DNA from: Draconibacterium orientale
GTDB taxonomy: Bacteria > Bacteroidota > Bacteroidia > Bacteroidales > UBA1556
Direction of reading: 5' to 3'
NCBI GenBank assembly: GCA_022736595.1
Contig: DZDC01000073.1
Span: 1 to 7,359, forward strand
Length of the DNA stretch: 7,359 nucleotides
Under the pieces are notes generated by a model. That model was not told the DNA's origin, did no database searches, and worked only from the letters and a program-made list of their open reading frames with translations. Position numbers and translations under genes: made by a program. Shown here in pieces: positions 1-6,192 of this stretch. Numbering within the stretch: position 1 is the first letter of the stretch; the number at the start of each line of letters is the position of its first letter.

Positions 1-29
1 ATTTAGAATCTTATTGTTAGGCTTAATTT

Positions 30-70
30 AAAAAGTGAATGTTTTCTTATTGAAACATTCACTTTTTTTT
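30..70 (+). terminator. Strong rho-independent terminator of a gene left of the window
   Basis: Seen directly: a perfect 15-bp stem (30-44 pairing with 53-67), an 8-base loop (45-52), and an unbroken run of eight T at 63-70 that forms the base of the right arm and continues past it. The run of A at 30-34 gives five U on the other strand, so it could work weakly in both directions. No gene precedes it within the window, so it probably ends a plus-strand gene outside the left edge. It should also insulate the downstream repeat region from read-through. Confidence 0.85.
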
Positions 71-72
71 GA

Positions 73-228
73 TAGCCATTTTCGCACAGCGGCGGCCTTT
101 ATTACTACAAGCGTTCGACTGAGCTTCGGTCATTGAGCGTAGTCGAAATGCCGAAGTCTCAACCCAAGTATTGATTACTTTTTTTGGGCTTCAGCAAAAA
201 AGTAATGAAAGTTTTACCGCTACTGCAT
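73..228 (+). repeat. 156-bp direct repeat, copy 1
   Basis: This 156-bp segment is identical at every base to 580-735 by direct comparison, an offset of 507 bp. The match stops sharply at both ends. It contains two kinds of hairpin. The first has arms TTCGACT (114-120) and AGTCGAA (141-147); an overlapping alternative pairs CTTCGG (124-129) with CCGAAG (151-156). The second has 11-bp arms at 174-184 and 196-206 with an 11-base loop. The TTCGACT...AGTCGAA and ATTACTTTTTT...AAAAAAGTAAT elements resemble dispersed intergenic repeats I recall from Bacteroidota genomes; that recollection is unverified here. No coding potential is visible. Confidence 0.9.
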
Positions 229-579
229 AGCGCGAAGCAGTGTTGTTTTTTATACTTTTTGTCTTAATACAAAAAGTAACAAAAAAATCAAGGCCAAAAA
301 AATCCAACCCGCTCTTGCCATGCTTAATATTTGCCAAGCAGGGAGTTTAAGAATGACTTGGGCTGGCTTTTGGCCTTGAATGAAAAACAGAACCTAAGTG
401 CTTTGGCTTGGCACTTTCCTTTGTCATTCTTAAAAACTCATCCCTCATTCTTCGGGATCTCGCCCTGCGGCAAATCTAAAGCAAGGCAATTCACAGCCCG
501 TCGGCCTCGCTTTTTGGCCATTCCCCCGCTGGAGGTAGCGCTTGGCTTTATTCGATGAAAATCAATTGTGTATTAACTT
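229..579. repeat. Spacer between the 156-bp repeats: probable remainder of the dispersed repeat unit
   Basis: This 351-bp stretch has no convincing gene. It contains a hairpin with 9-bp arms (253-261 and 270-278, loop 262-269) and a long-range perfect 12-bp inverted pair (346-357 with 423-434). A third pair, TGCCAAGC at 332-339 with GCTTGGCA at 406-413, crosses the second, so the two together would make a pseudoknot-like arrangement. The 9-bp hairpin with its flank resembles dispersed repeats I recall from this phylum. A possible reading is that 73-579 is one full unit and 580-735 a truncated second unit of the same element. That is inference. Confidence 0.5.
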
Positions 580-735
580 TAGCCATTTTCGCACAGCGGC
601 GGCCTTTATTACTACAAGCGTTCGACTGAGCTTCGGTCATTGAGCGTAGTCGAAATGCCGAAGTCTCAACCCAAGTATTGATTACTTTTTTTGGGCTTCA
701 GCAAAAAAGTAATGAAAGTTTTACCGCTACTGCAT
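580..735 (+). repeat. 156-bp direct repeat, copy 2
   Basis: Identical to 73-228, including both hairpins (shifted to 621-654 and 681-713). Copy 1 continues into GCGCGAAGCAG after the shared segment, but this copy continues into a different sequence, so it is a truncated or independently ended copy. It stops 70 bp before the promoter of the YdeI-like gene. The exact identity suggests recent duplication or ongoing gene conversion. Confidence 0.9.
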
Positions 736-768
736 GGACGGTTTTAAGCCAAAGAAATATCATTAACT

Positions 769-790
769 ATTCAGAAATTGGCTTCTGAAT
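769..790. other. Perfect 8-bp inverted repeat just upstream of a promoter
   Basis: ATTCAGAA (769-776) and TTCTGAAT (783-790) form a perfect 8-bp stem around a 6-base loop. A T-run (802-807) follows 11 bases later and overlaps the -33 element of the promoter at 805-835. The element is too far from the T-run to be a standard terminator. An operator site or the end of the repeat element are alternatives. The role is unknown. Confidence 0.4.
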
Positions 791-804
791 GAAGCATTCT
801 CTTT

Positions 805-835
805 TTTGGTTTTATCATTTTTTACGCTAATTTTG
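805..835 (+). promoter_or_regulatory. Bacteroidota-type promoter for the YdeI-like gene
   Basis: TTTG at 805-808, then exactly 19 bases, then TAATTTTG at 828-835. This matches the established Bacteroidota housekeeping pattern TTTG-N19 to 21-TAnnTTTG. Transcription would begin a few bases after 835, leaving a leader of about 25 nt before the ATG at 867, which fits a single-gene promoter. It lies entirely between the repeat region and the gene. Confidence 0.7.
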
Positions 836-866
836 ACCTCTCATTATAACCCAACATTCACAATTC

Positions 867-1481
867 ATGTCGGCACCCATAGAGCAATACATCAACAGTC
901 AAGGACAATGGTCGAGTTTACTGATACTTTTGCGAGAAATCGCTCTGAGTACTTCAATGGAAGAAAATTTGAAATGGGGAGTTCCTGTCTATGGCTTTGG
1001 GAAAAAGAATTTGGTGGGAATTGCAGCTTTTAAATACCATTGTGCACTGTGGTTTTATCAAGGAGCGCTATTGGAAGATGCTGCTGGTAAACTCATTAAA
1101 CCACAGGATGATCCAGCTAAAGCCATGCGTCAGTGGCGATTTACCAGTCCTGATGAAGTGGTGGAGTATGCTGATACGATCCAAGATTATATGTTGCAAG
1201 CTATCCAAAACCACTTACAAGGTAAGGAAATAAAACCTGAAAAACAGCCCGAACCTGAAATGCCAATAGTTTTAAAGCAACTTTTGGATGATCATAAAAA
1301 TTTAGCTGCGGCATTTCTTAATTTAAAACCTGGCCGAAAAAAAGAATTTATACAATATATTGCTCAAGCCAAACGCATTGAAACTCAAGAAGCTCGGCTT
1401 AAGAAAATTGCCCAACTTCTGAATGAAGGGGATTGTACGAACAGTACAATGCTTGCTAATACAATTGTATCTGATTTGTGA
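867..1481 (+). CDS. YdeI/OmdA-family protein with N-terminal DUF1801 domain
   Basis: A 204-residue soluble protein with no signal peptide or membrane segment. Residues about 12-115 look like a DUF1801 (YdhG-like) domain, with the motifs LKWGVPVY (35-42), the GIAAFK strand (51-56) and WFYQGALL (62-69). After a proline/glutamate linker (about 122-133), residues about 135-188 match the OmdA/YdeI C-terminal helical domain, with LNLKPGRKKEF (151-161) and AKRIET (168-173). The family is linked by name to bacteriocin protection and OmpD, but its biochemical role is not established. The start is ATG, about 25 nt after the predicted transcription start, without a Shine-Dalgarno sequence, as is usual in this phylum. 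The last 16 or so residues after the conserved NEG form an atypical tail whose DNA includes an inverted repeat (1432-1450). No functional link to the neighbouring genes is evident. Confidence 0.85.
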   Translation: MSAPIEQYINSQGQWSSLLILLREIALSTSMEENLKWGVPVYGFGKKNLVGIAAFKYHCALWFYQGALLEDAAGKLIKPQDDPAKAMRQWRFTSPDEVVEYADTIQDYMLQAIQNHLQGKEIKPEKQPEPEMPIVLKQLLDDHKNLAAAFLNLKPGRKKEFIQYIAQAKRIETQEARLKKIAQLLNEGDCTNSTMLANTIVSDL

Positions 1482-1653
1482 CGTAATCTTAAAATTAATC
1501 CATGTCATACCAAAGACTGTCAACTCGTTACGCCTTCGATGGTGGGCTTTCATTACCCGGATTCTTTATTGTTTTTATTGGTGCAATATTCTTATTAAAT
1601 TAAAAATGAGTATTTAAACGCAATAAAGTTTTTTTCAATATTAATTACAACCA
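1482..1653. other. Intergenic region with weak A/T-rich hairpin
   Basis: No gene fits between the two plus-strand genes. CTTTATTG (1564-1571) pairs perfectly with CAATAAAG (1621-1628), and seven T follow immediately (1629-1635). Inside the loop, TTAAAT (1595-1600) pairs with ATTTAA (1612-1617). This could be a poor terminator for the upstream gene, but the stem is A/T-only in large part and the outer loop is 49 bases. I found no good TAnnTTTG promoter for the next gene, so its transcription start is unresolved. Confidence 0.3.
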
Positions 1654-2748
1654 ATGACTTCAACCCCCCACACCTGCACACAATGCCTTCTCCACGATCA
1701 ATTGGAGGGCGTACAGATAAATGATAAGGGAATTTGTAATCACTGTGCTGATTATAAGCATTTTACACCAGTTGGGGAATCGCATTTGATTCAGATTTTG
1801 GAAAAAGCCAAACGCAAGCAAAAAGTATATGATGCGCTGGTTCCCTTAAGTGGAGGCAAAGACAGTACCTATGTGCTTTACTTGGCTCGCCAACGATATC
1901 AACTCAATGTGCTTACCTATACTTTTGATAATGGGTTTATGAGCGAATTGGCTAAAAGCAACATCGAAAAAGCTGTAAATAAAACAGGGGTCGATCATAT
2001 TTGGGTGAGGCATGACCCTCAAATGATTCATCAAATGTACCGGACTACCTTGCTCAAAAGCGGCGAAATCTGCGGGATATGTGGAGTGGGTATCGAGCGA
2101 AGTATGCTAAAACTTTCTGAAGCCTATCAAATTCCGTTGATTCTTTTGGGACATTCTCCCACCGAAGCCAATTCCTTTACCTCCGAAAATATCTACGATC
2201 AAGCCCGATTAAAGGCCATTCTTCGAACCAATAAAAGTATCAATGAAGGCATGGTAAATCGTTTTTTGATTTATCCCAATCTCAATTTTATTAGCAGCTA
2301 CATTTATACTTTGATGGGGAAGTTTGGCAAGAAAATTAATTTATTGTACTACCTTCCTTTGCCCAGCGACCATGAGATCGGGGTGCTTTTGAAGCAAGAA
2401 ATGGACTGGTCTGAACCTCAGGATTCTCAATATACTCGCCATTTCGACTGCCATGCCGAACCCCTGACCAATTACGTTCGCCAACATCGTTTTGGCGCTG
2501 CCCGTCGCCTGCCCCAATTGAGTAATATGATTCGCAATAAGGAAATTTCCCGCGAAGAGGCACTCAAAATTTATGAGCAAGATCAAGCTTTTCTACAACC
2601 TAAAAATTTTGAGAAAGTGCTTTCTGAATTAGATTTAAAAATTGAAGATTTAGAAAAAATAACCCAAATTCCCCAGCAAGTTTTTTCTAAAGAAGTTTCC
2701 CAAACCAACCGCATTTTTGCCATAGCACGCCGATGGGTTAAGAAATAA
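1654..2748 (+). CDS. PP-loop ATP pyrophosphatase, N-acetyl sugar amidotransferase (WbpG)-like
   Basis: A 364-residue cytosolic protein. Residues 8-31 carry two CxxC pairs (C8/C11 and C28/C31), a probable zinc ribbon. SGGKDS at 66-71 is the PP-loop that binds ATP and activates substrates by adenylation. The C-terminal block FGAARRLPQLSNMIRN (280-295) followed by ISREEALKIYEQD (298-310) matches the corresponding part of WbpG-type amidotransferases, which add an amidino group to acetamido sugars of O-antigens using ammonia from a HisH/HisF-like pair. No such partners and no sugar-polymer genes are visible here, so the substrate is open. A second cluster, C140/C143 plus C266 in a HFDC motif, could bind an Fe-S cluster as in TtuA- or LarE-type sulfur-transfer enzymes. 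Amidotransfer and sulfur transfer are both possible. The family-level call is firm and the reaction is not. The start is ATG with no competing in-frame ATG nearby. Confidence 0.8.
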   Translation: MTSTPHTCTQCLLHDQLEGVQINDKGICNHCADYKHFTPVGESHLIQILEKAKRKQKVYDALVPLSGGKDSTYVLYLARQRYQLNVLTYTFDNGFMSELAKSNIEKAVNKTGVDHIWVRHDPQMIHQMYRTTLLKSGEICGICGVGIERSMLKLSEAYQIPLILLGHSPTEANSFTSENIYDQARLKAILRTNKSINEGMVNRFLIYPNLNFISSYIYTLMGKFGKKINLLYYLPLPSDHEIGVLLKQEMDWSEPQDSQYTRHFDCHAEPLTNYVRQHRFGAARRLPQLSNMIRNKEISREEALKIYEQDQAFLQPKNFEKVLSELDLKIEDLEKITQIPQQVFSKEVSQTNRIFAIARRWVKK

Positions 2749-2815
2749 ACAAGTAAGAAATATTTCTGGATTTTACCAAATCTATGCGGTACGCAAATGC
2801 TGCCCAAATTGGTGG
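2749..2815. other. Convergent intergenic gap
   Basis: This 67-bp gap separates the stop of the PP-loop gene from the stop of the minus-strand operon. It contains a perfect 12-bp palindrome, AGAAATATTTCT (2756-2767), and a small TGCG-GTA-CGCA element, but no stem followed by a T-run on either strand. Termination of both transcripts is therefore not explained by a visible intrinsic terminator. Confidence 0.3.
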
Positions 2816-4084
2816 TTATCGATTTATTATTAGTTTGCTTTGATAAATCTGATTTTTAAAAAGGATTTGAAAGATGTAAATGCCATTCGTTAAATCCCCA
2901 ACATATATGGGGTCTGATAAGTTCACATTTTGACGACTTTTTATCAATAGTCCTGTTGAATTTAGGATTGAATAATATGCTTGTTTCATCTCCATTTCAC
3001 TGGTATTCACTGTGATATATTGCTGTGCAGGATTTGGATATATCTGAAAACCTTTTTTATCCATCTCATCAAGGTAATTAGTACTCAAATGGAAATATTG
3101 CTCAAGAGTGAGAAATTCACAATTCATTGTATCCCAAACTTTTGCATAGTATTTACCAGATTGATTTATAAGTATGTTGTTTTGATTAAGATTCAAATCT
3201 GCGCCATCCAAAAACCACTGATATGTTTGAAAACCATTAATAGTGAGGTTGTTATTGGATTGAACAATAGAAGGAGTAATAAGTTGAAGCCCCGTTTCAG
3301 AAATGCTATCTAATGTTGTTTGAAAAGCTATAGTTTTCAAAGTACTATCTATTGCATCGCTAAGTCCAGCATTAAAGTTGCTCTGAAGTGGTGTTGATTT
3401 GAAAATGGTAGAATAGATTATATGTGAGCTAAGCATTGAACCAGCCAAAGAGGGATGTGTATCATCGGCACTCCAGAGATTAATACTTGGGTAATTGGTA
3501 ATTACTCGCTTAAAGGCAGCGCCTATTGGCGCAATAATTTGCCCCAATGAATCCATCATATATTCATAGTTTTGATAAATACTATCGATGAGCGCGATGC
3601 CTGAGTTTCCATAAGGCATATAGCCATCTTTAGGGCCAAAGCCTGTGAACCATAAGACTTTAGCACAAGGATGATAATAGAGCAACGAATCTCTAATTTT
3701 TTTATGCCCTTCGATAACTAGACTACTTGGAGGAAATTGACCATAACTTAAACAAAATCTGCCTTGATTGTCTTGCAAAACCAAATAGTCCCAATCTTCT
3801 GCCCTGATAAGTTGATAAACTGTAGGATTATTCATGTGAGCTGAGGTGCCTTGTGCTATATCACCCACAGAAACACCGCCAGGCATGTGAGATAGTACCT
3901 TCACCGGCTTATTGGCACTCCATGCAGTTTGGTAGAAAAGAGAAGGAAGATTGTTGTAACTAGTAAAACTGTTACCAATAAATAGGACTTTTGTAGTATC
4001 ATTGGCGATGCCTACCCGAAGGATACAAAGCAAAAAAATACTGATAAATAGTTTAGTCATTAGATTGAATTTTTGTATATGCAT
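2816..4084 (-). CDS. Secreted SGNH/GDSL-type hydrolase with T9SS type A sorting domain
   Basis: A 422-residue exported protein. Residues about 10-27 form a signal peptide, with likely cleavage near GIA/ND. An SGNH hydrolase domain spans about 31-232. Block I is LFIGNSFT (34-41) with nucleophile S39. G69/G70 fit block II, N106 in LQDNQG fits block III, and D207/H210 in DDTHPS are the catalytic Asp-His pair. Such enzymes are esterases or deacetylases, often acting on acylated carbohydrates; DUF4886-type proteins share this GNSF pattern. Residues about 270-325 (YQWFLDG to SGKYYAKVWD) form a PKD/Ig-like module. Residues about 346-422, with IYPNP (348-352) and NGIYIF (400-405), are the sorting domain for secretion and surface anchoring. 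It is the last gene of the minus-strand operon, and its ATG overlaps the protease stop codon (TAATG). An alternative ATG at residue 9 (position 4060) would give a shorter signal peptide. Confidence 0.88.
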   Translation of the reverse strand: MHIQKFNLMTKLFISIFLLCILRVGIANDTTKVLFIGNSFTSYNNLPSLFYQTAWSANKPVKVLSHMPGGVSVGDIAQGTSAHMNNPTVYQLIRAEDWDYLVLQDNQGRFCLSYGQFPPSSLVIEGHKKIRDSLLYYHPCAKVLWFTGFGPKDGYMPYGNSGIALIDSIYQNYEYMMDSLGQIIAPIGAAFKRVITNYPSINLWSADDTHPSLAGSMLSSHIIYSTIFKSTPLQSNFNAGLSDAIDSTLKTIAFQTTLDSISETGLQLITPSIVQSNNNLTINGFQTYQWFLDGADLNLNQNNILINQSGKYYAKVWDTMNCEFLTLEQYFHLSTNYLDEMDKKGFQIYPNPAQQYITVNTSEMEMKQAYYSILNSTGLLIKSRQNVNLSDPIYVGDLTNGIYIFQILFKNQIYQSKLIINR

Positions 4085-6162
4085 TAACGCACAACCACTA
4101 ATTTGACAACCCTTATGCGCTCACCACTTTTGATAAAAATATGGTATATTCCATTCTCAAGATTCAAATTTGAAAGCTGAATTCGGTTGTCGTTTATTTC
4201 TATTTGAGTAGTTGAAAAAACCACGGAATTATTGAGATTTAGAATCCACAATTCGTCGATGTGGTTGAAGTTTTTAGATAAGAGGATCGTACAATTGTTG
4301 GAAGCTGGATTAGGAAATAACCCAAGTTGATCAAATTGACTTTCAAATAAACCAGTATCATCGATAACTGATATAATAATAGTATCCACCGCATGGCAAT
4401 TTGAGCTATCCGTCACCTGCAACCATAATGTATTGGCCCCAATATTTAAATCTGAGCCACATAAATAAAGGTTGTTGGTGCTATCGCCAGTGCTCCACAT
4501 ATTTTTCAAATCCACACTATCACCGAGCAAACTTATGCACTGTGAGGCTTTTATTAGGGTATCATTTCCTAATTCAGGTTTCTGTAATTTGACTACTTTA
4601 ATTTGTAATCCCTCTGAAGCCTCCCCTATTCCGTTGATATTGATGCCGCTTACAGCGATTGTGGCTGTTCCCTCGAATGTATTGTTCCACACGATATTTA
4701 TAGACGTGTCATTTCCAAGAATAGTACCTGCGCTCATGGGTGACAATTGCCAGTTGTAATTATTGCATGTCTTAATCGTATTTGTAAAATAGCTTGATAA
4801 TATTGGATTGCAAAGCAAGGTGTCCCCCATTGGCTTTTTAGGTTCTATTGGAAGATATTGATTCCCCAACGCCTTCATGCAGAAATTAGCTGTGGAATCA
4901 AAATTATACAAGTCATACCAGCTATTTCCAGAACCTCTGTAAAAACTTTGGTTAGGTTTAGCTCGACTGGTTACCAAAGTTTTCGCAGGAGAACCAAGGA
5001 GTACGGGTACATAAGAGGTTTTGTCGATTGGAAGTCCCCCATCTGATAGTTTTAGATAAACATGAAATCTTTCATTGGGAGTAATAACAAAAGTTTGATT
5101 TAGATCAATGGTATGAAAACCCGTATGACTGATAAAACCTGATATTTTGGTCAGGGTGTCAAATAATTGATTATTTATTATTGTATCAAAGACTATAGCT
5201 TCGTAACTAACACTATCACAAGCTGTAAAAAAGCTCAAAGCTTCAATTGTTTCGGTGCCTTCTGCATTAAAGGTATTAAATGCTTCAGTAACATTTTGCA
5301 TTTCATCTCGCCAACCGTGATAATCGTGGTAATAAATCTTAGAGTATTGTAATCTTTCAACATTTTGAAACGAAACAGCTCCCATTTGAGGCTCTTGCCC
5401 GCAATGCTTGTCGTAATATGAAATCCAAAAATAACCAGAATCGCCCCAGGATGTTCCCCATGAGTTTTTCACGAGCCAGGCTCCAGGTGCTTTTGCAGGA
5501 GTAGCCTTATTATCGTCCCATCCAATTATTGCAACAGCATGGTTTGGTTCCACGGTTGAGGTTGGAGGTTGATAATGGATGTTTCCTGAATGCCAATACC
5601 CAACGCACATGCAAGTTCCAAGAACCCCATAATCTATAATTTTTTGCTTGATCGTATTTATTCTCGACAAATCTTCTTGTGCCATGTACCACTCGATATT
5701 TCTAGGGTAGAAATAATGATAACTGGTGTCGAAGCGTGCAGGAGCAGCATTGAAATTTTGCGCATCAATATCTCTAACAGCTCCTTCTCCACGAGCAAGA
5801 TATGCAGCGGTTACCCTATAGTCGCCCCCATTGTGAACGGATAAGCCGCTGCCTGTATTTGGATTGGCGTCATCATTATTGTTTTGATTAAACCCATTCC
5901 ACCAATCGAGGTGATATTCTGCTAAGTTTGGTTCGCCTGTTTCACCAGTAGTTGTCCAATTTCCAGTGATTTTTAAATTGCCCTCAATAGCGGCCATGGC
6001 TCCATGGGTCCAGCACGTACCTCCCTGTTGCGATTTCACCGAAGTGACCAAATTCACTCCATTCACGTTTCTTAAATCATAGGATTGGGGTAGGGTTTGA
6101 CCGTAGATTAAGCTACTGATTGAAATTGCAACAATGAAATATAGGATGCCAAGAGGGTTCAT
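4084..6162 (-). CDS. Papain-like (C1) cysteine peptidase with lectin-like domain and T9SS sorting domain
   Basis: A 692-residue exported protease starting at the ATG at 6162. An in-frame TTG at 6180 would add six residues ahead of an otherwise standard signal peptide (MNPLGILYF to SSLIYG), so ATG is preferred. Residue numbers below count from the TTG. The C1 domain spans about 31-270. C56 is the nucleophile in GGTCWTHG, Q51 the probable oxyanion-hole glutamine, H214 lies in NHAVAIIGWDD, and N239 in WLVKNSWGTSWGDSGY. Residues about 278-440 resemble the lectin-like domain that often follows prokaryotic C1 peptidases. Residues about 455-605 hold PKD/Ig-like modules, and 606-698 the sorting domain (LFPNP 621-625, ENGIYHIF 675-682). 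No propeptide is evident: YDLRN, the usual start of the mature enzyme, follows the signal peptide almost directly. The gene lies 30 bp after the lectin gene and overlaps the hydrolase start by one base. Confidence 0.9.
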   Translation of the reverse strand: MNPLGILYFIVAISISSLIYGQTLPQSYDLRNVNGVNLVTSVKSQQGGTCWTHGAMAAIEGNLKITGNWTTTGETGEPNLAEYHLDWWNGFNQNNNDDANPNTGSGLSVHNGGDYRVTAAYLARGEGAVRDIDAQNFNAAPARFDTSYHYFYPRNIEWYMAQEDLSRINTIKQKIIDYGVLGTCMCVGYWHSGNIHYQPPTSTVEPNHAVAIIGWDDNKATPAKAPGAWLVKNSWGTSWGDSGYFWISYYDKHCGQEPQMGAVSFQNVERLQYSKIYYHDYHGWRDEMQNVTEAFNTFNAEGTETIEALSFFTACDSVSYEAIVFDTIINNQLFDTLTKISGFISHTGFHTIDLNQTFVITPNERFHVYLKLSDGGLPIDKTSYVPVLLGSPAKTLVTSRAKPNQSFYRGSGNSWYDLYNFDSTANFCMKALGNQYLPIEPKKPMGDTLLCNPILSSYFTNTIKTCNNYNWQLSPMSAGTILGNDTSINIVWNNTFEGTATIAVSGININGIGEASEGLQIKVVKLQKPELGNDTLIKASQCISLLGDSVDLKNMWSTGDSTNNLYLCGSDLNIGANTLWLQVTDSSNCHAVDTIIISVIDDTGLFESQFDQLGLFPNPASNNCTILLSKNFNHIDELWILNLNNSVVFSTTQIEINDNRIQLSNLNLENGIYHIFIKSGERIRVVKLVVVR

Positions 6163-6192
6163 AGTCTGAAATTTACGCAAATATAGGCAAGA

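Noticed and set aside
331..558. Open reading frame of 75 codons on the plus strand within the repeat spacer
   Set aside because: It begins with TTG, lies inside hairpin-rich repeat DNA, contains both arms of long inverted repeats, and its translation has no recognisable domain. It is most likely a chance frame in a non-coding repeat.
73..735. Possible CRISPR array
   Set aside because: There are only two copies of 156 bp with a 351-bp spacer, which is far outside CRISPR repeat and spacer sizes, and no cas gene is present.
806..1033. Plus-strand frame overlapping the start of the YdeI-like gene
   Set aside because: It covers the promoter and then runs out of frame through a gene with clear family motifs, so it is a shadow.
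2756..2767. Palindrome AGAAATATTTCT as a bidirectional terminator between convergent genes
   Set aside because: It has no loop, no G/C-rich stem and no following T-run, so it does not fit an intrinsic terminator.
2981..3313. 110-codon plus-strand frame opposite the SGNH hydrolase gene
   Set aside because: It is antisense to the PKD and sorting domains of a well-supported gene, and its product shows no recognisable motif.
6178..6185. TATATTTG on the minus strand, resembling a TAnnTTTG promoter element ahead of the protease gene
   Set aside because: No TTG/TTTG element occurs 19-21 bases upstream, the leader would be only about 9 nt, and the gene is only 30 bp behind the previous one. A chance match in A/T-rich DNA is more likely than an internal promoter.
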